Assembly: GCA_936450465.1 (NCBI GenBank)
Contig: OW388289.1
Location: 78,294,593-78,358,592, forward strand
Source: Gibbula magus
Lineage: Eukaryota; Mollusca; Gastropoda; Trochida; Trochidae
DNA: 64,000 bases
Reading direction: 5' to 3'
Of this stretch, positions 43,976 through 55,325 are shown piece by piece; position 1 is the stretch's first letter, and each line of letters starts with the position of its first letter. A model generated the notes under the pieces. That model searched no databases, had not been told where the DNA came from, and saw only the letters and a list, made by a program, of their open reading frames with translations. A program made the position numbers and the translations under genes.

Positions 43976-45575
43976 AATTCATATTGTCATCCATCACATT
44001 TCATATAAGTCATGTATCTGATAAAGTTGTTAAAAAGAGATGATACTGTGATTTGTTATTTACTTTTGTCAGTTTGTAGAAAAATTATTTAAAATGTATT
44101 GTACAAGTAAAGAAATACCCAGATTCCTTCTTGTAAAAGATGATCTGTTCTCCCTTGTGTTGCGTCTGTAATGTATACCAACTGGCAAGTAGTGATCGAG
44201 TTTTAAGTGTGGTAATGGAAGAACTCTCTTGTACAATCATCAATCTCGTGATAATATATGGCTAAAGGCCCTGTTGTTTTGAATTACAGTTTTCACTTCA
44301 CAAGAAGAATGAGCTTATTTATTGTGTGTATTACATTAAGGTAAGAAAAGCCTACATATGGTAATTTATACATTCTCTCATTGCAAAACCAGACCACCAC
44401 TTGATGTTCATAGATTCATTTTCATAAAAGGAGAAGGGATTACTTAACTTACATTTTACTTATTAGAAACACAGGAGCTAATCAGAATGATGATTTGACT
44501 ATCATGCTTTTGAACTATTGCAATTGTTAACCAGGCAAGATGATGGAAAGATGGTGATTAAATACACTGAATTATAGATTGTTAACAGGCAATTTGAAGG
44601 TAAACTATTAATGAATACACTAAACAAAGCCAGCGAGATGAAGGCAGGATAGTGAATGAGTTGACTAAACTTACGTTTAAGGTAGTGAATGAATGCACTA
44701 AACTGTATACGTAGCTAGCTATAGACTAAGCAACAAGAGAACACTCATCCTGGAGACCACAATCATTCATTGTAGTACTGAACTAAAGAACATAGATTAT
44801 AAATGCACTCAAATATAGCATGTGAACTGGGCATGTTAGACATATTTTAAATCTATTGACCAGGCAAGCAATGAATGCTATTCCATGTAGAACCTTCAGA
44901 TGATGGCGTACTGAGAGTCTATCATTACAAACACTGAACATATCCTAGTGTTTCTGTATCAAGTTGTTAGAGAGATGAGAGTTTATTACCACCTGTATCA
45001 GATGTGGATAGCTAGAGCAGCTGCTGGGTGCTGAATAAAACATCATGGAGGCTTCCCACCTCAATAATACATACTGGGTGCTGTCAGATACAATACACTC
45101 ACAGCACTTCAGGCCGAATACTATAACATACAACTGTCACTCTCTAGAGACATGGCTGCAGAAACCCAGTATTTTGTGATGCTATGGGATTTAGGTTACT
45201 TGTTTTGGTTTACGTTTGTAGCAGATTTTTAATATTTTGATAATGGATAAGGTTGATACTTTGCTGAGATAATTTGTTTACCTACTTCGTTTACAGGCAA
45301 ATATTATTTTTAAGGTTTATTCACGAAAGTGTATGTTTGTGTTGCAAGTGATATTTGCTACCTTTAATTCAAATACTGATTTAAAATGAATATGTCAGGA
45401 ACATTTAGATATTATTTTAAATTAAGAACAAACCCATGATAAATTATAAACTCATACCTAATATACAAGTAATTGATATTCAAACACTATATGTCACTTA
45501 CATATTTGTTCTTTTCACTCTCTGCCCTGCAGAAACATTTACTATCATGAGGGGGCTTAGGAGTGGGACGAATGG
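43976..45575. other. Non-coding stretch, nothing recognised
   Basis: AT-rich DNA. Motifs such as AATGAATGCACTAAAC recur loosely around 44560-44720, without a definable unit. Confidence 0.3.
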
Positions 45576-45579
45576 TTAA

Positions 45580-45968
45580 AGAGCAGGTTCTATCGGAGTA
45601 TCCACCACTTACTTTTAGTGCATGATGTGAATTATAAGAAAATCATAGTTTTATTAATTAAGTTTTAAATATATTTAGAGAATATCCTAAAATAACAAAT
45701 AATATATTATTGGACTGATTTGCAATGTCTTGATATGCCTTAACAATGCTTTCCACACTCGTAGCGCCAATGAATGGCTTCACTTCTCATTATTTCCATT
45801 TTGTGTACAAATGTACTCTATTCTTTGTCAAATGGTCAAGTGTAAAGTATGTACATGTAAAATGTTAAATATTACCATCAGTAATGTGTCTAACTGGATT
45901 TGTGTTAGAATCATGTATGTCCCCTTGAATCTTTTTTCTACAATAAATATCCAGATAGAACCCTCCCT
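45580..45968 (+). mobile_element. TTAA-target MITE family C, best-preserved copy
   Basis: Flanked by TTAA at 45576-45579 and 45969-45972. Ends AGAGCAGGTTCTATCGGAGT and, at the right, CCAGATAGAACCCTCCCT. Carries the AATGGCTTCACTTCTCATT core. Confidence 0.7.
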
Positions 45969-45972
45969 TTAA

Positions 45973-47526
45973 AGCCTATTCAATTAGGAGAGGTGATTTG
46001 TCTGGGATTAGTTGTGTCCTGTGTCAGCACCAATTCCCAATACACAGTTTAGTATGACTGCTTTATTGATTTACTTATAACAGAAGCTATAGGTACTAGA
46101 TTTATTTGGGGTCAAAGTGTTTGTGTGTAGTTGTAAGGAAGAGAGTTGTTGGAAAGTAGACTATAAACTGAGTTTCTGATTTATTCTAAAAAGCTATTTT
46201 CGTGATTTATGGTCTGTGAGAGAATCTTTTAAACTCCTTCAGTTTAATATATCTTTTTGCTGTGTTATTCATCATAAGGTCGCATAAATATCGCATTCAT
46301 CATGAAACAGGAAGGAGATTTTTCGATTATGCCAAAAAGATTTAGTTTCAAAATAACTACCTATTACATCACATTTTGCTCTGAACCTTGAAATGGCTTT
46401 TGCTGAAGCAGTCAAGGGCTATGGAACGATGAATTTGTTTGGAAATTATTTACCTTTTCTACCATTCTTAGCATTCTTCATATACCTGAGATCCCTCAGA
46501 CAGCTAAATGGTAATAATGGTAATGGTTTAATTGTACTGCATATATACACATAACCATAGCAACGCAAACTTGCAATATTACTCCAACCTTTGCACCTAA
46601 AATAACTTCATTCAGAATGATGGCAAGTTGTTTATTTTGGGTCTTGATTTAAAAAACACTAAGCAGGTAGACTGATAAAATGGCACAGGTCCAGACAGGC
46701 TCAAAGTTTTCGTGTTGAAGTCCACTGTCTACATCTGAACATCATCTTTGGAGATGTCTCCAGTGCTAGTACGTGTTTCTCTTGGGGAGACAAGCTTCTG
46801 TGAGTTGCTTCTTTGGCGCTGGCAGTTATGGAATGTCTTCTTGCTACTCTAGAATGGCAGGTCAGTACGGATATACGACTCTCAGCGTGACATCTCTTCT
46901 ACAGATGCTTGCCTCGTACAGATTTAACCATGGTGCATGATCTAACCCCAGGGAACTGTATCTGTTATCTTCTATCTGTGCAGTAGTAATGTTATTCTCT
47001 GCATACTGTTAAAAATGGCTCACTTATCACTGATGTTTACAAATGTAGGAGTTATTTCTGTGTTTCCTTGATGTATAACTTACAGTTGTTCATGATGTAG
47101 CCAGACTTACCTTGTGTCATAGAGCAATATCTAACTTGTATAATAATCGCTGCGTTTTTATAGTTATTCCATTCTTCCAGGGTCTGTTTTAGTAAATTTG
47201 TATATGTATATTTTCTACTTAAAACATGGTTGTTGAGTTTATAAATCGTGACTTTTATAAATGTCTCTTCTTATATAACGTCTAACCATGTGTAATAACA
47301 TCTTCATTCATGTATGTTCTTTCTTTGATATTGACCTCTTGAAGAACTTACTTTAACAGTAGAGTTATGAATGTGTTTACAGGTTGTGACTGCTGTGTGT
47401 GAGCTCTTTTTTTATAAATAACTTAAAACTATTTCTGGATGAAAAAATGGCTCAGTGTGGCTAAACATGAACTATCTACTTAAGTAACGAACCCTAAGCA
47501 CCCTCAGTATAAATATTCTCCAATGT
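45973..47526. other. Non-coding stretch, nothing recognised
   Basis: No supported exon, RNA gene or repeat. Confidence 0.3.
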
Positions 47527-50380
47527 GCTCATACTTTACCTTGAGAGATTAGGATGCTGCTCATACTTTATCTTGAGAGATTAGGATGCTGCTCATACTT
47601 TACCTTGAGAGATTAGGATGCTGCTCATACTTTACCTTGAGAGATTAGGATGCTGCTCATACTTTACCTTGAGAGATTAGGATGCTGCTCATACTTTACC
47701 TTGAGAGATTAGGATGCTGCTCATACCCTACCTTGAGAGATTAGGATGCTGCTCATACCTTACCTTGAGAGATTAGGATGCTGCTCATACTTTACCTTGA
47801 GAGATTAGGATGCTGTTCATCCTTTACCTTGAGAGATGAGGATGCTGCTCATACTTTACCTTGAGAGATTAGGATGCTGCTCATACTTTACCTTGAGAGA
47901 TTAGGATGCTGCTCATACTTTACCTTGAGAGATTAGGATGCTGCTCATACTTCACCTTGAGAGATTAGGATGCTGCTCATACCTTACCTTGAGAGATTAG
48001 GATGCTGCTCATACTTTACCTTGAGAGATTAGGATGCTGCTCATACTTCACCTTGAGAGATTAGGATGCTGCTCATACTTCACATTGAGAGATTAGGATG
48101 CTGCTCATACTTTACCTTGAGAGATTAGGATGCTGCTCATACTTTACCTTGAGAGATTAGGATGCTGCTCATACTTTACCTTGAGAGATTAGGATGCTGC
48201 TCATACTTTACCTTGAGAGATTAGGATGCTGCTCATACTTTACCTTGAGAGATTAGGGTGCTGCTCATACTTTACCTTGAGAGATTAGGATGCTGCTCAT
48301 ACTTTACCTTGAGAGATTAGGATGCTGCTCATACTTTACCTTGAGACATTAGGATGCTGCTCATCCTTTTCCTTGAGAGATTTGGATGCTGCTCATACTT
48401 AAACTGGAGAGATTAGGATGCTGCTCATACTTTACCTTGAGAGATTAGGATGCTGCTCATACTTTACCTTGAGAGATTCGGATGCTGCTCGTACTTTACC
48501 TTGAGAGATTAGGGTGCTGCTCGTACTTTACCTTGAGAGATTAGGATGCTGCTCATACTTTACCTTGAGAGATTAGGATGCTGCTCATACTTTACCTTAA
48601 GAGATTAGGATGCTGCTCATACTTTACCTTGAGAGATTAGGATTCTGCTCATACTTTACCTTGAGAGATTAGGATGCTGCTCATACTTTAACTTAAGAGA
48701 TTAGGATGCTGCTCATACTTTACCTTGAGAGATTAGGATGCTGCTCATACTTTACCTTGAGAGATTAGGGTGCTGCTCATACTTTACCTTGAGGGATTAG
48801 GATGCTGCTCATACTTTACCTTGAGAGATTAGGATGCTGCTCATACTTTGCCTTAAGAGATTAGGATGCTGCTCATACTTTACCTTGAGAGATTAGGATG
48901 CTGCTCATACTTTACCTTGAGAGATTAGGATGCTGCTCATACTTTACCTTGAGAGATTAGGATGCTGCTCATACTTTACCTTGAGAGATTAGGATGCTGC
49001 TCATACTTTAACTGGAGAGATTAGGATGCTGCTCATACTTTACCTTGAGAGATTAGGATGCTGCTCATACTTTACCTTGAGAGATTAGGATGCTGCTCAT
49101 ACTTTACCTTGAGAGATTCGGATGCTGCTCGAACTTTACCTTGAGAGATTAGGATGCTGCTCATACTTTACCTTGAGAGATTAGGATGCTGCTCATACTT
49201 TACCTTGAGAGATTAGGATGCTGCTCATACTTTACCTTGAGACATTAGGGTGCTGCTCATACTTTACCTTGAGACATTAGGATGCTGCTCATACTTTACC
49301 TTGAGAGATTAGGATGCTGCTCATACTTTACCTTGAGAGATTAGGGTGCTGCTCATACTTTACCTTGAGACATTAGGGTGCTGCTCATACTTTACCTTGA
49401 GACATTAGGATGCTGCTCATACTTTACCTTGAGAGATTAGGATGCTGCTCATACTTTACCTTGATAGATTAGGATGCTGCTCATACTTTTCCTTGAGAGA
49501 TTAGGATGCTGCTCATACTTTTCCTTGAGAGATTAGGATGCTGCTCATACTTTACCTTGAGAGATTAGGATGCTGCTCATACTTTGCCTTAAGAGATTAG
49601 GATGCTGCTCATACTTTACCTTGAGAGATTAGGATGCTGCTCATACTTTACCTTGAGAGATTAGGATGCTGCTCATACTTTACCTTGAGAGATTAGGATG
49701 CTGCTCATACTTTACCTTGAGAGATTAGGATGCTGCTCATACTTTAACTGGAGAGATTAGGATGCTGCTCATACTTTACCTTGAGAGATTAGGATGCTGC
49801 TCATACTTTACCTTGAGAGATTAGGATGCTGCTCATACTTTACCTTGAGAGATTCGGATGCTGCTCGAACTTTACCTTGAGAGATTAGGATGCTGCTCAT
49901 ACTTTACCTTGAGAGATTAGGATGCTGCTCATACTTTACCTTGAGAGATTAGGATGCTGCTCATACTTTACCTTGAGACATTAGGGTGCTGCTCATACTT
50001 TACCTTGAGACATTAGGATGCTGCTCATACTTTACCTTGAGAGATTAGGATGCTGCTCATACTTTACCTTGAGAGATTAGGATGCTGCTCATACTTTACC
50101 TTGAGACATTAGGGTGCTGCTCATACTTTACCTTGAGACATTAGGATGCTGCTCATACTTTACCTTGAGAGATTAGGATGCTGCTCATACTTTACCTTGA
50201 TAGATTAGGATGCTGCTCATACTTTTCCTTGAGAGATTAGGATGCTGCTCATACTTTTCCTTGAGAGATTAGGATGCTGCTCATACTTTACCTTGAGAGA
50301 TTAGGATGCTGCTCATACTTTACCTTGAGAGATTAGGATGCTGCTCATACTTTACCTTGAGAGATTAGGATGCTGCTCAT
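47527..50380 (+). repeat. Minisatellite, 32-bp unit, about 89 copies
   Basis: Head-to-tail units of the form CATACTTTACCTTGAGAGAT + TAGGATGCTGCT, with few indels and scattered single-base variants (TTCGG, GACATT, AACTGG). The rare variant GATTCGGATGCTGCTCGAAC occurs at 49115 and 49851, 736 bp or 23 units apart, showing segmental duplication inside the array. 32 is not a multiple of three, so it is not a coding repeat. There are no unique spacers, so it is not CRISPR. Confidence 0.95.
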
Positions 50381-50428
50381 GCATAGAAAGCTGCTCAGAG
50401 ACATGTTTATGGGATGTTTGTGTGTGTT

Positions 50429-50568
50429 CAAGACATGCTGGCTTACAAAATACATTTCTTCTTTATTGTGGATATACACATTTTGGAGTATATGCTTTCA
50501 AGACATGCTGGCTTACAAAATACATATCTTCTTTATTGTGGATATACACATTTTGGAGTATATGCTTA
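50429..50568 (+). repeat. 70-bp tandem duplication next to the minisatellite
   Basis: Two nearly identical copies starting CAAGACATGCTGGCTTAC (50429, 50499). It accounts for overlapping open frames here, which I do not call as genes. Confidence 0.85.
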
Positions 50569-51152
50569 CTCCTTTTATCAGGAGGAAGGGAATGTTGGAA
50601 GACTTGAACAAAATAATTAAAAGTACATACTGTGGTAGTACAAGTTATGACATTTCTTAATGTTGTTTTCCTTGCTGAAGCATATATCTGGAGTAATATT
50701 TGTTCTTTCATAGTTCTTAACATTAAACATAATTAAGAAACAGAAAATTAACACTCTGACATTTAATGATATTGTGTCTGCATCATTATTTATTATTGTT
50801 TCTTCTGTTTGTATTAATTAACTCTCACTGATGCACTGTATGAAATAAGGCCCGTCCACCAGCCTGGAACCAGGCAACTTTTGGGACGGGCTGGTAAGTT
50901 TTTGAGGTTTTTCTTTAATTTTGCTAAAATAATACTTTTGGGCTGGCTGCTTTTCAAGTTTATTCAATACACTGACTGATGGGAAATAGATGAAATTCAT
51001 ATCATGTAATCCTTTCATGTTATCATTATTTTGGTTCCTGCACTCCACATACCTCATTACCTTAGCTGTTGAAGTACTTAGTGGCAAACCACTCTTAGTG
51101 GTCACATTACAGGAATTTCAACTCATTAACATAATAATCTAGGATTGGCCAG
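50569..51152. other. Non-coding stretch; possible MITE end
   Basis: GTATGAAATAAGGC (50838) and GGGCTGGTAAGTTTTTGAGG resemble parts of 57977-58120. A 95-codon minus frame has no recognisable features. Confidence 0.3.
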
Positions 51153-51160
51153 ACAGACAG

Positions 51161-51513
51161 TAGGGTTGAAACGGTTTACATGAGCTTTGGTTCGGTACGT
51201 ATTGCGCTACAGGACCTTCGGTTCAGTACATTTTCAGTTCGATACAAAACCAAGAATGTCTTTCAATATATTAGCTAAAACAATAACAAATCGAATGTTT
51301 TTCTTGAAAATTAGTTTATAGGGTGTGGAAAACATTTGGTTTTAAAATTGTACAATTGGCAATATAATTAGATCTGAGTTGATAATACATAATTGTTTAA
51401 ATAAGTTATTTATTTGGTATATATACTGAAAAATCATGTTGATGTACTATGTATCGAACCGAAAGCAAAATACTGCGGTTGAACTACTGTAGTTATGAAC
51501 CGTTTCACCCCTA
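51161..51513. mobile_element. hAT-type MITE, 353 bp, with 8-bp target duplication
   Basis: Ends TAGGGTTGAAACGGTT and, at the right, AACCGTTTCACCCCTA. Flanking duplication ACAGACAG at 51153-51160 and 51514-51521. The TAGGGNTG start and 8-bp duplication are typical of hAT. Non-coding. Confidence 0.85.
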
Positions 51514-51728
51514 ACAGACAGACATATTGTTTATTCACGTCTCACCTTTAAAGCCTCTTGGCCACTAAGTTAAGATGAGCTAGACATATTCTTACATCCA
51601 AATGCTGCAGGTTTATAAGTTTGTTCCTTTCGTACGTATAAAAGGCATTGATGGACTTCATTATTTCATTAGCCTCTTTCATATTTTCCTTTACTGTACA
51701 GTATATTAAAACATCAAACTTCCTTTAA

Positions 51729-52219
51729 AGGTACATCCATTGTGTTGTTGAGGGTCAAATATGGCAAACGTTATAAATGGTCTTATTTCATCGAGAAGTA
51801 CCTACTGTTACCGACAACTACCATTTTAATCATACTCTACTTAGTATATTGACGATATGAAGGTAAAAGTATCGATTTCTGATCGAAAACCGGACAATGC
51901 ACAGCGTGTGGCGCTCGCCAATGAGTCAAACGTAATTTTGGAATCTTATTTAAACCAGACAAAATAATAAAATTTGGGTTGATAATGTTTAATAGGTCAT
52001 ATAACTACAGTGCATGTAAATAGGGCGTGCGCTTTCGGTTTCTGCACATGCATAATGATGTTACTCAATTTTAATTGGAAACCAGAAATTATGATATATT
52101 TGGCGATTTGGGATGAATATGCAAGCTGAATGAATTTGTTTGTATTGTAAACAGCACATATGGTGTGTTAGAACGTATTAAAGCCAAATGAAATTTTATG
52201 AAACACAATGGATGCACCT
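51729..52219 (+). mobile_element. TTAA-target MITE family A, complete copy, 491 bp
   Basis: TTAA at 51725-51728 and 52220-52223. Inverted ends AGGTACATCCATTGTGTT and, at the right, AACACAATGGATGCACCT. Homologous to 23877-24327 and, reversed, 67-345. Confidence 0.8.
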
Positions 52220-52223
52220 TTAA

Positions 52224-52261
52224 AGCTAAATAAAATTTTATGAAACACAATGGATGCACCT
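52224..52261 (+). repeat. Duplicated 3' end of the family A MITE
   Basis: TAAATAAAATTTTATGAAAC followed by ACAATGGATGCACC repeats the last 38-40 bases of the preceding element. Confidence 0.7.
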
Positions 52262-52704
52262 TTAAGTAAGTCTCTTCTTAGCGTCATGCCATTCTTTAAG
52301 GTTCTTTTTCAATTAACAGTTAAACCTATTTCTCACATTAAATATGCAGACACTTAGTACATGATTAATTTGTATATGATATGAATTAGTCATGATCATG
52401 ATCACTGATAAATATATTAAATCATATCTCAAGTTGTATTCTCCAATACTTACTCAGATCCTGAAATTTGTATTGTATAGTGATCATTCTTATGAGGAGT
52501 TTCCCAGTGAAATGTTTGTGTTGATTCCTGAATAGATCTTGTAGTCAGAGTTGTTGTTTCAGGTGATTTCAACATTTCTTGATCTAATTCTATTTCTGAT
52601 ATTTTAAAAGGAGAAACCAAGTATAATTGTCTATTTTATGTTAGATAATAAAAGCTCATCATTTGAGATACATACTTAAAATTTCCATTAATTTATACAA
52701 TTAA

Positions 52705-53027
52705 AGAGAGGGTTCTATCGAGGTACTTTTTGTGGAATTGAAATTTGAGGGGACATTCCTGTTTATATAATTAAATCATAACCACATTATACAACTGAAT
52801 CAGTTGAAACATAACTAAGGGTAATACTTTGATGGCTTTACATTTGACAATTTTATCAAGGCTATATAGCGCGCAGTCATTAAAATATATTAACAAAGTG
52901 AAGCCATTTATGGGCACTACAAGTATGTAAAGCTTTGCTAAGGCTAAACATGACATTGTTGATCAGTTTAATGATCAATTATTTGTTAGTTTGTGGGTAT
53001 TCTATCAATCTATCAAATAATCGCTCT
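52705..53027 (-). mobile_element. TTAA-target MITE family C, minus-strand copy
   Basis: Starts after TTAA (52701-52704) with AGAGAGGGTTCTATCGAGG. Contains the reversed core (GAAGCCATTTATGGGC). The right limit is tentative, at TTAA 53028-53031. Confidence 0.55.
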
Positions 53028-53224
53028 TTAAGTCTGGGCTTTGCTCCAGTTAACAGTTCATTCAGCTTAGCAGTTAACCAGGAAATAGTTGTAGTTTGGG
53101 CTGATGATACATTCTTTGACATTTTTTGTTAGTTGATTTTTTTTTAGGTAGACATAATTCTGTAATGAGGCAAGCAGACAATTATCAGTAGCAATGATTG
53201 TGTTAAGTGCAAGAGGCATTTATT

Positions 53225-54451
53225 ATACCCCCGACCTAAAAAGGTTGGGAGTATATATAGTAATACCAACGATTCCGTCCGTCCTGCAGTCTGAAGACAA
53301 ATTTTGTCCGATCGATTACAGAAAAACTGTTCATCTCAACCTCTTCAAATTTGGTCTTCTTCACCACTAGGAGAGGTGCAGTGCAAAATTTAAACCGAAT
53401 TGGTAAATTTAAAAAAATTTGACGATTTTTTATATATTTTGACTTGCCGGTAGTCAAATTCTGAGCATTTTTTGTCCAATCGATAACAGAAAACCTATTC
53501 ATCTCATCCTTTTCAAAGTAAGCACATGTTTTCTACACCACTAGGCGAGATGCAGTCCACAATGTAACACAAATTGGTGAATTTTTTAATTTTTGGCGAT
53601 TTTTTTTCTCTCTATTTTTTTACTTTGTCATATTTGGAGCTAGAATGAATGAAGCTTCCTCTGTGTTGTGATTTGTTGACTTTATCATTTTCTTTTTCAT
53701 GTAACTTTCATAAAAAGCTACTTCTGTGTTCTTGTTGATTTTACTATTTTATATTTCCACTGGTGATACTTTGGAAAATAAAACTGCTGTATATACCTCA
53801 CTGTGCTTACAGGGGTGTGCTTCCATGTACCTGTTATTTCAAGTCACTCGAATGAATCATTATGATGGATGAATTTCCAAAATAAAGTTGAAATCAGTGG
53901 TAATGGCAGTAGTGTATTATGTTACCCCTACCTTTTCAAGTTACTCTTGGGGTTGGGATAGCGCAGTGGTTAGCGCGTTCGGCTTCGGATCTAGATGTCC
54001 GGGGTTCGAATCCTGTGAGGGTATGGCATCTTTGTCTGCAGTAAAGAACTGTTCTACACGCACTAAGGTTCGGGTGCAATGCTACAGTGAATTTCAGTGT
54101 CGTACCACCCATGGTTCGCTAGTTCCAGCCGATGCTCGCTGGTTTCACCTCAGTGCTTAGCCACATGGCGTTGCGGGCTTTCTCCCTGCCATAATACTAG
54201 CAGCCGCGATATAAGTGAAATACTCTTGAAAGCGGCGTTAAACCACAACTCTCCTCACCTCACCTCAAGTTACTCTTATTCCTACTTTTGCTTAAACCAC
54301 CTTTTTTACATGAAGAGAGTTGTCCTACCCTTTTCACAAACACTTTAATCTTAGCAATTACATTCCATAGCTTATCAATCCAAACACCTCTCTCTGTCAA
54401 ACTTTAACAGTCAGGGGTATTAGTGAGCCACGCTCACTTTTTTTGCTTGTT
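53225..54451 (+). mobile_element. HINE-like element (GTGAGCC hairpin family) with SINE inside
   Basis: 5' ATACCCCCGACCT...AGGTTGGGAGTATA stem, then ATAGTAATACC and TCCGTCCGTCC. Two modules with AAACTGTTCATCTCAAC and CACCACTAGGAGAGGTGCAG. 3' TCAGGGGTAT (inverse of the 5' end), hairpin GTGAGCCACGCTCAC and T-run GCTTGTT. A SINE occupies 53949-54264. Confidence 0.7.
53949..54264 (+). repeat. Full-length tRNA-derived SINE
   Basis: A-box-like TAGCGCAGTGGTTAGCGCG, B box GGTTCGAATCC, body and CTCACCTCACC tail as in 14628-14939. Exact target duplication TCAAGTTACTCTT at 53936-53948 and 54265-54277. Confidence 0.9.
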
Positions 54452-54879
54452 GATATACAATTAATTCAAACAATGATGCACCATGCTGAAACAGCAAATA
54501 CTGATCAGTATTCTAATAAGTAGTTGTTTATTTGAATTCAGATGTCGTTATTGATACATATACAAGCTGATGGATATATACAAGCAGCTGTCACTTGTGC
54601 ATGCCAAGTTAGCTGGAGTATGCGATGACATTCATAATTTTAGAAAAAGATGAATATGAGAAAACTCTTTTGTTTATTCAGCTGCTTCCATAAATAAAAG
54701 CAGTTAAGTTTCATTTTTCACATGTGTATTTAGTTTATAGTCTGGAAAATGCCACTGGCTAATTAAAGGTAAAGATGTAGTTTTTCTCTTTATGCTCAAT
54801 TTCTGTACCATAAAGCAAAGACTAACTGTTTTTTTAAAAAATCTACTCAAGATTACTTATTCTTCTTCTTTAATTCTTC

Positions 54880-55325
54880 ATTTCCACAACTTGTCCATCA
54901 CAAAGACAGATTCAGATCTACAACAGAACTGAGGGAGACGGTGGTCACTCATGGGATATGGAATATTAAATTATTGTCAGCGTACTATGTGTGCTTTTCT
55001 GTTCTATCTTTCCTTCCTCCTCTTCTGTGTTTCTTATCATTTACATGTGAGAATGGTTGTTACAAATCACTCACATGTGACCAGCCTGCTGCAACTTGAT
55101 CAACATTAAATGTGCTGTCCCATGTCCCATGAGTGACCACTGATCCTCTTATCACTGACCGATCACTTCCACTGATAGCAGAATCTCATCTTCCCAGTCT
55201 TGTATGATCCATTATCAGAGTGGTGCTGTGTAATAGACTGCTGTTATCATCCTTAGTGTAGTTACTGTCTCCCTCAACTCTGTTGTAGATCTGTATCTCT
55301 GTCTTTGTGATGGACAAGTTGAAGA
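54880..55325. repeat. Large imperfect inverted repeat
   Basis: CTTGTCCATCACAAAGACAG and GATCTACAACAGAACTGAGG at about 54892-54935 are matched in reverse at about 55262-55318. A second pair (GTGGTCACTCATGGGA / TCCCATGAGTGACCAC) lies at 54941-54956 and 55125-55140. Confidence 0.6.

Noticed and set aside
47527..50380. Array resembling CRISPR by unit length (32 bp)
   Set aside because: Units are contiguous with no unique spacers; the context is eukaryotic. It is a minisatellite.
50338..50723. Overlapping open frames of 68-96 codons on both strands
   Set aside because: They arise from the minisatellite end and a 70-bp tandem duplication; no family features.
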